47,519 nucleotides of DNA from positions 1 to 47,519 of the forward strand of contig CAJUGS010000026.1 of assembly GCA_910586305.1 (NCBI GenBank), read 5' to 3'. A program made the translations under genes and the position numbers. Numbering within the stretch: position 1 is the stretch's first letter; every line of letters starts with the position of its first letter. The DNA comes from an uncultured Duncaniella sp. (lineage in GTDB: Bacteria; Bacteroidota; Bacteroidia; Bacteroidales; Muribaculaceae). The notes beneath the pieces were generated by a model. It did not search any database. It was not told where the DNA came from and was given only the letters and a program-made list of their open reading frames with translations. Below, piece by piece: positions 15,015 through 23,119 of this stretch.

Positions 15015-16192
15015 AACGAATAATCTTCCTCATAACCACACTGATTCTATCACTCACATCAATGGCCGAGCCACCGGTGGTACAGCTTCTCACAGCCTCG
15101 CCGGGAAGAGACATTTACGAGCTTGAAGGACACACGGCCCTACGCATCATACACCCGGTATGGGGAGACTTCGTGGTCAACTGGGGTGTCTTCGACTTCG
15201 ACTCTCCCGGATTTGTCTACCGCTTTGTCAAGGGAGAGACCGACTATATAGCCGCCGCCTACCCCACCGACCGATTCATCGCCTCCTATGCCCGCGACGG
15301 ACGCACACTGCGCTACCAGACTCTGCGTCTTGACTCCATCCAGGCCGAAAGACTCACGACAATGGTGATGGAAAACCTCAAGCCCGAAAACCGCGTCTAC
15401 CGCTACAACTACGTACTCGACAACTGCGTCACCCGCCCCCTCGACATGATAAACCAGTGCATAGGCACTCCCGTAACCCTTGCACCGTCCACCCTCGGCG
15501 AAAAAGAGAGCAGCAGCTTCCGCAACGTCATGCGCCACTACCACAGCAACTATCCGTGGTATCAGTTTGGCATCGACACAGCCCTCGGAAGCGGCATCGA
15601 CCGCCGCCTCACGGCCGACGAGCCACGCTTCGCACCAGTCGTGGCCTTCGACATGATACAGGGAGCAAAATTACCCTCCGGTGAACCACTCGTGGCACAA
15701 AATGGTTATCTATTTGGTTCGGAGACCACCCCGGCAGCCGTAGCGCCTCCCACCCACTGGACACTCACCCCACTCTTCTGGGGATGGACAGTATTTGCCC
15801 TCGCCTTCTGCGTGAGCATACTCCAGACGAGAGGCAAGAAGAAATGGGGCCGCATATTCGACACAGTCTACTTCTCCCTAATGGGCCTCGAAGGACTTGT
15901 GCTCACATTCCTCATCTTCGTCTCAGTGCATGAAGCCACGTCGCCCAACTGGCTCTATCTCTGGCTCAACCCGCTCTGTTTCATCGGAGCCGTCACCCCG
16001 TGGCTAAAACACGGCAAAGTTTTGGAAATTAGTTATCAAAGTGTTAACTTTGCACTCTTGATTACACTCATGGTCATATTCATGGCCGGAGTCCAGTCAC
16101 CCAACCCTGCATTTATCCCGCTCATCATGGCCTCGGGCTACAGAGCGATAACAGACATCATATATCCTTTATGCGCAAAAAAACGCTCATGA
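15011..16192 (+). CDS. DUF4105 protein, candidate lipoprotein N-acyltransferase (Lnb type)
   Basis: A 393-residue protein with a signal sequence (MKRIIFLITTLILSLTSMA), a soluble domain (about 22-235) and several C-terminal membrane helices (about 250-390, for example LTPLFWGWTVFALAFCVSIL and IFDTVYFSLMGLEGLVLTFLIF). The soluble part has the DUF4105 pattern, with EGHTALRII near residue 40 and NYVLDNCVTRPLDMI near 133-147; the His and Cys look like a papain-like catalytic pair. I recall that a DUF4105 protein of Bacteroides was identified as Lnb, the enzyme that adds the N-terminal acyl chain to lipoproteins in a phylum lacking Lnt; this gene fits that type. The start overlaps the mutL stop (ATGA at 15011). 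Downstream genes include secA, consistent with a lipoprotein and export role. Confidence 0.8.
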   Translation: MKRIIFLITTLILSLTSMAEPPVVQLLTASPGRDIYELEGHTALRIIHPVWGDFVVNWGVFDFDSPGFVYRFVKGETDYIAAAYPTDRFIASYARDGRTLRYQTLRLDSIQAERLTTMVMENLKPENRVYRYNYVLDNCVTRPLDMINQCIGTPVTLAPSTLGEKESSSFRNVMRHYHSNYPWYQFGIDTALGSGIDRRLTADEPRFAPVVAFDMIQGAKLPSGEPLVAQNGYLFGSETTPAAVAPPTHWTLTPLFWGWTVFALAFCVSILQTRGKKKWGRIFDTVYFSLMGLEGLVLTFLIFVSVHEATSPNWLYLWLNPLCFIGAVTPWLKHGKVLEISYQSVNFALLITLMVIFMAGVQSPNPAFIPLIMASGYRAITDIIYPLCAKKRS

Positions 16193-17805
16193 CATCTCGC
16201 ATTGCCTGCGCCATGGTAGCCTCCATGGTCACAATAGGCATTGCCGCCGCGTCTACCCGCGCCAAGGATCCCTCGCCACGCCCCACCCTTGTCGTGGGGA
16301 TTTTTGTTGAAGGCCTCACAGCCGACTATGTAAACCTGCTCAGGTCCAACTTCGGCCCAGACGGCTTCAACCGCCTCATCGTCGACGGTGTCACCATCGA
16401 GAACATCGACTACGGTCCGGGCATCGACGCCACCGCAGCCACAGCCATGCTTGTGAGCGGAGCCGCTCCGGCAGTCAACGGCATACCGTCAGCACGCGTG
16501 TGGGACACATCCAAACGCATCGACTACCCCGTGCTTCTCGATGCAGAAAGCATAGGCTCATTTACCGAGCAGGCCATGACCCCGGCACCGCTGCTGGTAT
16601 CGACACTCGCCGACGAAGTGAGAATCTCCGACGGCGGTCTCGGAGTGGTCCATGCCATCGCCGCCGACCCACAGGTGGCCATCCTTCTCGGAGGCCACGC
16701 CGGCAACAGCAGTTTCTGGATCAGCGACATCACCGGCAAGTGGACCACATCGCGCCACTACCGTGAGACACCCTCGCCTATAGCGCGTCGCAACGTTGGA
16801 TTCAACCTTCCGGTGCGCATCGACACCATGGCCTGGGAGCCGGCCCTCGAGCTAAGCCTCTACCCCGACCTTCCCGAATACAAGAAGCTATATCCATTCC
16901 GCCACACATTCCCCTCGCGCCAGGCCGACAGATTCAAGATATTCAAGACATCCGCCCCGGCCAACCGCGAGATAGCAGCCACAGCCGTAGACTACATCTC
17001 CACCCTCTCGCTTGGCAAGCGCGGTGTCACCGATATGCTCAGCCTCGGATTCAATGTCTGCCCCTACCTCTACGGGCGTGATGCCGACAACCGCATCGAG
17101 ACCATGGACGCCTACGTCCGTCTCGACGCCGACATCGCCGGTATAATCCGAGCCATTGAGAAAGGTCCGGGTATGGACAAGACACTCTTCTTCGTGGCCG
17201 GCACACCGGCACCCGCAGGCGGCAAACGCGACGAAGAAAAATGGAACATCCCCTCCGGACAATTCTCCCCGCGCAAGGCCGTGTCACTGCTCAATATGTA
17301 CCTGATGGCCATCCACGGCAACGGCGAGTGGGTGAGCGGATACCACAACGGCTATTTCTACCTCAACCGCCAGCTCCTCAAGGAACGCGGAATCAAAGAC
17401 AGCGATATGCGTCGCGAAGCCGCCGACTTCCTTGCCAGGATGAGCGGAGTGAGCGATGTCTACACCCTCGACGACATCCTCGCACGCCGGGCCGGCGACA
17501 CACCATCAGCCCTGCGCCGCAACATATCAGCCACCCATGCCGGCGACCTTCTCGTGATGGTCAACCCCGGATGGGAAATCTCCGACGAAATAGACGGACA
17601 GACAGTCAATATCGAGCAGTCCAGCCTCCCGGTGGTGCGCTGGCAGGCCACGACTTCACCCATATATATAATGGCACCCTCGCTCAGCGCGGGTGAAATC
17701 ACCGAGCGCGTCGACGCCCGCGCCATCGCTCCGACGATAGCGCGCCAGCTGCGCATACGCTCACCCAATGCGGCATCAGTCTCACCCCTCCTCCTCGACA
17801 AATAA
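16171..17805 (+). CDS. Alkaline phosphatase superfamily-fold protein lacking metal ligands
   Basis: A 544-residue exported protein. The long start at 16171 gives MRKKTLMTSR plus a hydrophobic core; an alternative ATG at 16189 would give the four-base ATGA overlap seen elsewhere in this operon. The overall order follows PafA-type phosphatases: VVGIFVEGLTADYV (about 41-54) where VVVDQMRxDYL is expected, GIDATAATAMLVSGAAPAVNGI (about 84-105), ETMDAYVRLDADIAGII (about 310), FSPRKAVSLLNMYLM, and a C-terminal IAPTIARQLRIRSPNAAS. The metal-binding Asp/His pairs expected in DYVGH, ADHG and the late HGxPY motif are not found; the aligned segments read VCPYLYG, VAGTP and WQATTSP. It is probably not a conventional phosphatase. 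Its place between the DUF4105 gene and secA suggests an envelope role. Confidence 0.72.
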   Translation: MRKKTLMTSRIACAMVASMVTIGIAAASTRAKDPSPRPTLVVGIFVEGLTADYVNLLRSNFGPDGFNRLIVDGVTIENIDYGPGIDATAATAMLVSGAAPAVNGIPSARVWDTSKRIDYPVLLDAESIGSFTEQAMTPAPLLVSTLADEVRISDGGLGVVHAIAADPQVAILLGGHAGNSSFWISDITGKWTTSRHYRETPSPIARRNVGFNLPVRIDTMAWEPALELSLYPDLPEYKKLYPFRHTFPSRQADRFKIFKTSAPANREIAATAVDYISTLSLGKRGVTDMLSLGFNVCPYLYGRDADNRIETMDAYVRLDADIAGIIRAIEKGPGMDKTLFFVAGTPAPAGGKRDEEKWNIPSGQFSPRKAVSLLNMYLMAIHGNGEWVSGYHNGYFYLNRQLLKERGIKDSDMRREAADFLARMSGVSDVYTLDDILARRAGDTPSALRRNISATHAGDLLVMVNPGWEISDEIDGQTVNIEQSSLPVVRWQATTSPIYIMAPSLSAGEITERVDARAIAPTIARQLRIRSPNAASVSPLLLDK

Positions 17806-17817
17806 TCCGCATTTCAA

Positions 17818-17832
17818 GGCTCCTCGGGAGCC
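17818..17832 (+). promoter_or_regulatory. Short hairpin just upstream of secA
   Basis: GGCTCC (17818-17823) pairs with GGAGCC (17827-17832) around a TCG loop, 24 bases before the secA start. There is no T-tract, so it is not a typical terminator. It could affect secA translation or mRNA stability; nothing further can be shown. Confidence 0.35.
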
Positions 17833-17856
17833 GTCACACACACCACACCCCAAACA

Positions 17857-20800
17857 ATGTCTCTTACATCATTTCTCACCAAGCTTTTCGGCAACAAGTC
17901 CACACGCGACCTCAAGGAAATAGAGCCGATAGTAAAAAAAATCGAGGCCCTCGAGCCCGAGGTGAAACAACTCACTATAGACCAGCTCCGCGAACGCATC
18001 CAGGCCGTCCGCGACGACATCAAACAGTCAATAGCCCCGCAGCAGGAGGAGAACTCACGCCTCAGAATAGAGGTTGAGGAACTCCCATTCGACGAGCGCC
18101 AGCCCGTATGGGACACAATTGACCGCAACGAAAAGACAATGCTCGACACCATCGAGGAGAAGCTCAACTACCATCTCCCCGAAGTGTTCGCAGTAGTGCG
18201 CGAGACAGCAGCCCGATTCGCCGCAAACGAGACACTCGTGGTAAACGCCACCGACCTCGACCGCGAACTTGCCGCCCAGGGCAGAGACTTCGTCACCATC
18301 GACGGCGACAAGGCCATCTGGAAAAACCACTGGCTTGCCGGAGGCAACGAAATCAAGTGGGACATGATCCACTATCGCGTCCAGCTCATCGGCGGTATCG
18401 TGCTACACCAGGGCAAGATCGCCGAGATGGCCACCGGTGAAGGAAAGACACTCGTGGCGACACTGCCGGTATTCCTCCGCTCACTCTCCGGACGCGGCGT
18501 ACACGTGGTGACCGTCAACGACTACCTCTCCAAGCGTGACTCCGAGTGGATGGGACCGCTCTATATGTTCCACGGCTCCACAGTCGACTGCATCGACAAG
18601 CACCAGCCCAACACATCCGCCCGTCGCCGCGCCTACGAGTGTGACATCACATTCGGTACCAACAACGAATTCGGCTTCGACTACCTCCGCGACAATATGG
18701 CCATGAGCCCCGCGGACATGGTGCAGCGCAAGCACTACTACGCCATTGTCGACGAGGTCGACTCCGTGCTCATCGACGACGCCCGTACCCCCCTCATCAT
18801 CTCAGGACCGGTGCCCAAGGGCGACGACCAGCTCTTCGACGAATACCGAGCCAACGTAGAAAAAGTATTTGACGCACAGCGCCGCCTCGTCACCAAGATA
18901 CTCGCCGAAGCCAAGACAAAGATAGCATCCGACGACAAGGATGTGCGCAAGGAAGGCGCCCTCCTCCTCTTCCGTGCATTCAAAGGCCTTCCCAAAAACG
19001 GCGCCCTCATCAAATTCCTCTCACAGGACGGCATGAAGAACCTCATGCTCGAGACCGAGGCCTACTATCTCCAGGACAACCAGCGAGAGATGCCCACAGT
19101 CACCGACCCGCTCTACTTCGTCATTGACGAGAAGAACCGCAGCGTCGAGCTCACCGACAAGGGTATCGACGAGCTCACAGGCAAGAGCAACGACCCGCAG
19201 TTCTTCGTGCTCCCCGACATCGCAGCCCTTCTCTCCGATGCAGAGACCATCGAGGATCCCACCGAACGCGCACAGCGCAAGGACGAACTGATGCAGGAAT
19301 ATGCCGTAAAGGCCGAGCGCGTCCATACAGTGACACAGCTTCTCAAGGCCTACGCACTCTTCGAGAAAGACGTGGAATATGTGATTGACGAAGGCAAGAT
19401 AAAGATCGTCGACGAGCAGACAGGCCGCATCATGGAGGGACGACGCTACAGCGACGGACTCCACCAGGCCATCGAGGCAAAAGAGCGAGTGAAAGTCGAG
19501 GCAGCAACACAGACATTCGCCACAATCACACTGCAGAACTACTTCAGAATGTACCACAAGCTCGCAGGTATGACCGGTACAGCCGAGACAGAGGCCGGAG
19601 AGCTTTGGGACATCTACAAACTCGACGTAGTCACCATCCCGACCAACCGCCCCGTGGCACGAATCGACATGGACGACCGCGTCTATAAGACCAAGAAAGA
19701 AAAATACGCCGCCGTAATCGACGAAATCCAGGAGCTCGTCAAGGCAGGACGTCCGGTGCTCGTAGGTACCACCTCTGTGGAAATCTCCGAACTTCTGAGC
19801 CGAATGCTCACAATGCGCCACATCCCCCACAACGTGCTCAATGCCAAGCTCCACCAGAAGGAAGCCGAGATCGTGGCCCACGCCGGAGAGAAAGGCACCG
19901 TGACAATTGCCACCAACATGGCTGGACGTGGTACCGACATCAAGTTATCGCCCGAAGTGAAAGCCGCCGGAGGTCTCGCCATCATAGGCACCGAGCGACA
20001 CGAATCGCGCCGCGTCGACCGACAGCTCCGCGGACGTGCAGGCCGACAGGGCGACCCGGGCTCATCAGTATTCTACGTCTCGTTCGAGGACCAGCTCATG
20101 CGCCTCTTCGCCACCGACCGCGTCATGAAGATGCTCGACACACTCGGACTTGAAGAGGGCGAGCGAATCGAGAGCCGCATGGTCACCAACGCCATCGGAA
20201 ACGCACAGAAGCGAGTTGAGGAAAACAACTTCGGCATCCGCAAGCGCCTGCTCGAATATGACGACGTCATGAACAAGCAGCGTACCTACATCTACAACCG
20301 CCGCCACCACGCCCTCCTCGGCGAACGCATCGGAATAGATATAGCCAACATGATGTGGGACGTAGTTGAAAACTTCGTCAACAACTCCTACCCCGCCGGC
20401 TACCAGGATCTCGCAATGGATCTCTACAAGACACTCACCATCGAAGTGCCCTTCACCGAGGAGGAATATCGCAACCTCAGCAAGGAAGACGCCATCAAGA
20501 AGATCCACACCGCTGCCACCGAAGCCTTCGACCGCAAGCGCGACCGCATAATCGAAGTGGCACAGCCCGTAATCACCGACTGCGTAGAAAACCGCGGCTT
20601 CAAGGGACGCATCGCCGTCCCCATGACCGACGGCAAGCGCTTCTTCAACCTTGTCGTAGACATCGACGAAGCCTATCGCACAGGCAGCAAGTCGATTGTC
20701 AAGGAATGGCACAAGGCAGTGCTCCTCGTCACCATCGACGAACTCTGGAAAGAACATCTCCGCGAGCTCGACCAGCTCCGCCAGAGTGTGCAGAATGCAT

Positions 20801-21282
20801 CCTACGAGCAGAAAGACCCACTCGTAATCTACAAAGTGGAATCGTTCCATCTCTTCGAGGGTATGCTTGCCCAGCTCAACAACAAGGCCATGGCCACACT
20901 CATGAGAGGACAAATCTACGTACAGCAGCCCGCACCTGCTCCTGCACCTGCTCCCGCGCCGACCACACCTGAGACATCCGAGACAGAAACCGAGGAACCT
21001 CAGCAGGAAAATCCGGCACCGGCACCCGAACCTGCGCCCGCACCCGCGCCAAAGCCACAGCCCGAAGTGCGCCGCGCCAGCCCCGAGCGTCCGGCCGACT
21101 ACTCACGCTACCAGACATCACGTGAGAACCTGCCAGGCGAAAACGCCAACCGAGCCGCTTCAAGAGGCGCATCTCAGCAGCCCGTGCAGCCCGCCAAAGC
21201 CGGACCGCGCATCAACCGCAACGACCCATGCCCCTGCGGATCGGGCAAGAAATACAAGAATTGCCACGGACGCGGACTCTAA
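17857..21282 (+). CDS. secA: Preprotein translocase ATPase SecA
   Basis: A 1141-residue SecA, the ATPase that drives unfolded preproteins through SecYEG. Walker A is MATGEGKTLVATLPVFL (from about 190), the DEAD-type box is DEVDSVLIDDARTPLIISG (from about 300), and helicase motif VI-like segments include NMAGRGTDIKL (about 686) and QLRGRAGRQGDPGSS. The preprotein cross-linking domain contains an insertion (about 340-420) as usual in Bacteroidota, making the protein longer than E. coli SecA (901). A Pro/Ala/Glu-rich linker (about 1027-1070) leads to the C-terminal zinc motif CPCGSGKKYKNCHG (about 1126-1139) that binds SecB or ribosomes. It is the last gene of the envelope-biogenesis run and is followed by a strong terminator. 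Confidence 0.97.
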   Translation: MSLTSFLTKLFGNKSTRDLKEIEPIVKKIEALEPEVKQLTIDQLRERIQAVRDDIKQSIAPQQEENSRLRIEVEELPFDERQPVWDTIDRNEKTMLDTIEEKLNYHLPEVFAVVRETAARFAANETLVVNATDLDRELAAQGRDFVTIDGDKAIWKNHWLAGGNEIKWDMIHYRVQLIGGIVLHQGKIAEMATGEGKTLVATLPVFLRSLSGRGVHVVTVNDYLSKRDSEWMGPLYMFHGSTVDCIDKHQPNTSARRRAYECDITFGTNNEFGFDYLRDNMAMSPADMVQRKHYYAIVDEVDSVLIDDARTPLIISGPVPKGDDQLFDEYRANVEKVFDAQRRLVTKILAEAKTKIASDDKDVRKEGALLLFRAFKGLPKNGALIKFLSQDGMKNLMLETEAYYLQDNQREMPTVTDPLYFVIDEKNRSVELTDKGIDELTGKSNDPQFFVLPDIAALLSDAETIEDPTERAQRKDELMQEYAVKAERVHTVTQLLKAYALFEKDVEYVIDEGKIKIVDEQTGRIMEGRRYSDGLHQAIEAKERVKVEAATQTFATITLQNYFRMYHKLAGMTGTAETEAGELWDIYKLDVVTIPTNRPVARIDMDDRVYKTKKEKYAAVIDEIQELVKAGRPVLVGTTSVEISELLSRMLTMRHIPHNVLNAKLHQKEAEIVAHAGEKGTVTIATNMAGRGTDIKLSPEVKAAGGLAIIGTERHESRRVDRQLRGRAGRQGDPGSSVFYVSFEDQLMRLFATDRVMKMLDTLGLEEGERIESRMVTNAIGNAQKRVEENNFGIRKRLLEYDDVMNKQRTYIYNRRHHALLGERIGIDIANMMWDVVENFVNNSYPAGYQDLAMDLYKTLTIEVPFTEEEYRNLSKEDAIKKIHTAATEAFDRKRDRIIEVAQPVITDCVENRGFKGRIAVPMTDGKRFFNLVVDIDEAYRTGSKSIVKEWHKAVLLVTIDELWKEHLRELDQLRQSVQNASYEQKDPLVIYKVESFHLFEGMLAQLNNKAMATLMRGQIYVQQPAPAPAPAPAPTTPETSETETEEPQQENPAPAPEPAPAPAPKPQPEVRRASPERPADYSRYQTSRENLPGENANRAASRGASQQPVQPAKAGPRINRNDPCPCGSGKKYKNCHGRGL

Positions 21283-21319
21283 TCCTCCGCTGATTACCAC
21301 GGCACTTCCGCAATAAAAC

Positions 21320-21360
21320 GAGGCTGTTCACGTTACTTTTAATGATGAACAGCCTCTTTT
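21320..21360 (+). terminator. Rho-independent terminator after secA
   Basis: The 11 bp perfect stem GAGGCTGTTCA (21320-21330) with TGAACAGCCTC (21346-21356) is followed by TTTT. The ATGATG inside the right arm has been read as the start of the next gene, but that would place the initiation site inside the terminator. Confidence 0.9.
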
Positions 21361-21380
21361 ATATCCGTCAAGGTGCAGTG

Positions 21381-22088
21381 ATGCGGGTGCTTGCGCTCGC
21401 ACTTGTGGTCCTGTGCTCGCTGTCGGCCACAGGACAGCATCTCAACGACAAGGTGCAGAACCGACCCTACGCCGATATGCGACGCTGGCATCTCGGCTTC
21501 TCATTCGGAGTACACACACAGGACATATCATTCGTCCACAACGGACTCGTCACACAACAAGGCGAACAGTGGTTCATGGAGCAGCCGTCATTCTCGCCGG
21601 GATTCTGCGTAAACGGCCTCTTCGACCTGCGGCTCAACCACCTCTTCAACCTGCGACTCACACCGGGAATGTACTTCGGAAACCGCGACATCACAATGCG
21701 CGACTACACCACCGGGACAGAGCTAAGGCAAAACCTCAAGTCGGCGCTCGTAGTGATTCCCGTTGATATAAAATTCTCAGGACTGCGCTACCGCAACTCG
21801 CGTCCCTATATCACGGCAGGAGTCATGCCGACATTCAACGTCACCCGTCAGCGTGGCGACTACTTGCGCACAAAACCGATGGACTTCTACCTCACCGCCG
21901 GATTCGGCTGCGACTTCTACCTCCCCTTCTTCAAATTAATTCCCGAAGTGAAATTCTGCTTCGGCCTCACCGATGTGATCGAGCACAATCGTCCCGACCT
22001 TGAGGACGAGCCGGACAAGCTCAAGATCACAGCCGCCCTCAAGCGAGCCGTGTCGCGCATGGTGGTGTTCACATTCTATTTCGAGTGA
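21381..22088 (+). CDS. porT: PorT family outer-membrane protein of the type IX secretion system
   Basis: A 235-residue predicted eight-stranded beta-barrel. I place the start at the ATG at 21381 because MRVLALALVVLCSLSATGQ is a good signal peptide, while the in-frame ATG at 21342 sits inside the secA terminator. The body carries the PorT/SprT signature: HLGFSFGVHTQDISF, LRLTPGMYFGNRDI, VIPVDIKFSGLRYRNSRPYITAGV and, near the end, CDFYLPFFKLIPEVKFCFGL. PorT is an outer-membrane protein required for T9SS assembly in Porphyromonas gingivalis and Flavobacterium johnsoniae. It precedes porP by five bases and then gldKLMN, which supports the assignment. Confidence 0.85.
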   Translation: MRVLALALVVLCSLSATGQHLNDKVQNRPYADMRRWHLGFSFGVHTQDISFVHNGLVTQQGEQWFMEQPSFSPGFCVNGLFDLRLNHLFNLRLTPGMYFGNRDITMRDYTTGTELRQNLKSALVVIPVDIKFSGLRYRNSRPYITAGVMPTFNVTRQRGDYLRTKPMDFYLTAGFGCDFYLPFFKLIPEVKFCFGLTDVIEHNRPDLEDEPDKLKITAALKRAVSRMVVFTFYFE

Positions 22089-22093
22089 CCTTC

Positions 22094-23116
22094 ATGAAAA
22101 GACTTTCACCACTCATTATCCGGACTGTCGCATTCCTGTCGGTCCTCATAGCGTCGGGCCACGCTGCAATGGCCCAGGGCGACGCTATGCTCACCCACTA
22201 CTGGATGGTTCCGACCTACTACAACCCCGCGGCAGCAGGCGACACCGATAACATTCGCCTGCGCGGAGGAGCGCGAATGCAATGGGTCGGCATCGACGGA
22301 GCACCGCGCACATTCGTAGCCGCCGCCGACACACCATTCAAACTGCTCGGAAAGAAATTCGGAACCGGAATAGTAGTTCAGCAGGAATCGATGGGACTCT
22401 TCCGCAACCTCACAGTCAATGCACAGATCGGCTACAAATTCAAAGTTCTCAAAGGCGAACTCACCGGAGCGCTGCAAGTGGGATTCTTCAACGAACAGTT
22501 CAAAGGATCCGAAGTCTACATCCCCGACGATGACGACTTCCACGAAAGCACCGACGATGCCATTCCCTCGACCGACGTCGCCGGAAACGCCCTCGACCTC
22601 GGACTCGGACTCTTCTACATCCACCGCCGCTTCAAGGCCGGACTCTCGCTCCTCCACGCCAACAATCCCACAGTCACCTTCACCTCCGAAAACGGCACAG
22701 GATCGGGCTCCACGGGAGGCACCACAGGCGAGACTGCTAAAAAATATCAATTCACAGCCAAGCGAACTCTCTATTTCACAGCCGAAGGCAATATTCCCAT
22801 TAAGAATACGTTATTTGAAGTGATACCGTCGCTTCTCGTCAGGAGCGACTTCACATTCACCGACGTGGCCGTCACCGGAAGAGTGCGCTACAACAAACTC
22901 TTCTCAGCCGGACTGGGCTACCGATATGACGACGCAATATCAATCATGCTCGGAGCCGAACTCAAAGGCATCTTCATCGGATACAGCTACGACTATCACA
23001 TCAGCGACATATCACGTGCCTCATCAGGCAGTCACGAGATATTCGCGGGCTACAACCTCAAGCTCGACTTCTCGGAAAAAAACCGCAACAAACACAAGAG
23101 CATTCGCATAATGTAA
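22094..23116 (+). CDS. porP: PorP/SprF family type IX secretion outer-membrane protein
   Basis: A 340-residue predicted outer-membrane beta-barrel of the PorP/SprF family. The ATG at 22094 (MKRLSPLII...) is preferred over the GTG at 22085, which overlaps the preceding stop. After the signal peptide comes the family hallmark, DAMLTHYWMVPTYYNPAAAGDTDNI in short form (LTHYW..PTYYNPAAAG), then RLRGGARMQWVGIDGAPRTF and repeated beta-strand segments such as GLGLFYIHRRFKAGLSLLHANN. PorP/SprF proteins sit with GldK and PorV-type proteins at the outer-membrane end of the T9SS; different SprF paralogues serve different substrates. The next gene, gldK, starts three bases after its stop. Confidence 0.88.
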   Translation: MKRLSPLIIRTVAFLSVLIASGHAAMAQGDAMLTHYWMVPTYYNPAAAGDTDNIRLRGGARMQWVGIDGAPRTFVAAADTPFKLLGKKFGTGIVVQQESMGLFRNLTVNAQIGYKFKVLKGELTGALQVGFFNEQFKGSEVYIPDDDDFHESTDDAIPSTDVAGNALDLGLGLFYIHRRFKAGLSLLHANNPTVTFTSENGTGSGSTGGTTGETAKKYQFTAKRTLYFTAEGNIPIKNTLFEVIPSLLVRSDFTFTDVAVTGRVRYNKLFSAGLGYRYDDAISIMLGAELKGIFIGYSYDYHISDISRASSGSHEIFAGYNLKLDFSEKNRNKHKSIRIM

Positions 23117-23119
23117 CTT

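Noticed and set aside
21342..21380. Upstream ATG codons for porT
   Set aside because: They lie in the right arm of the secA terminator and would put 13 extra residues before a good signal peptide.
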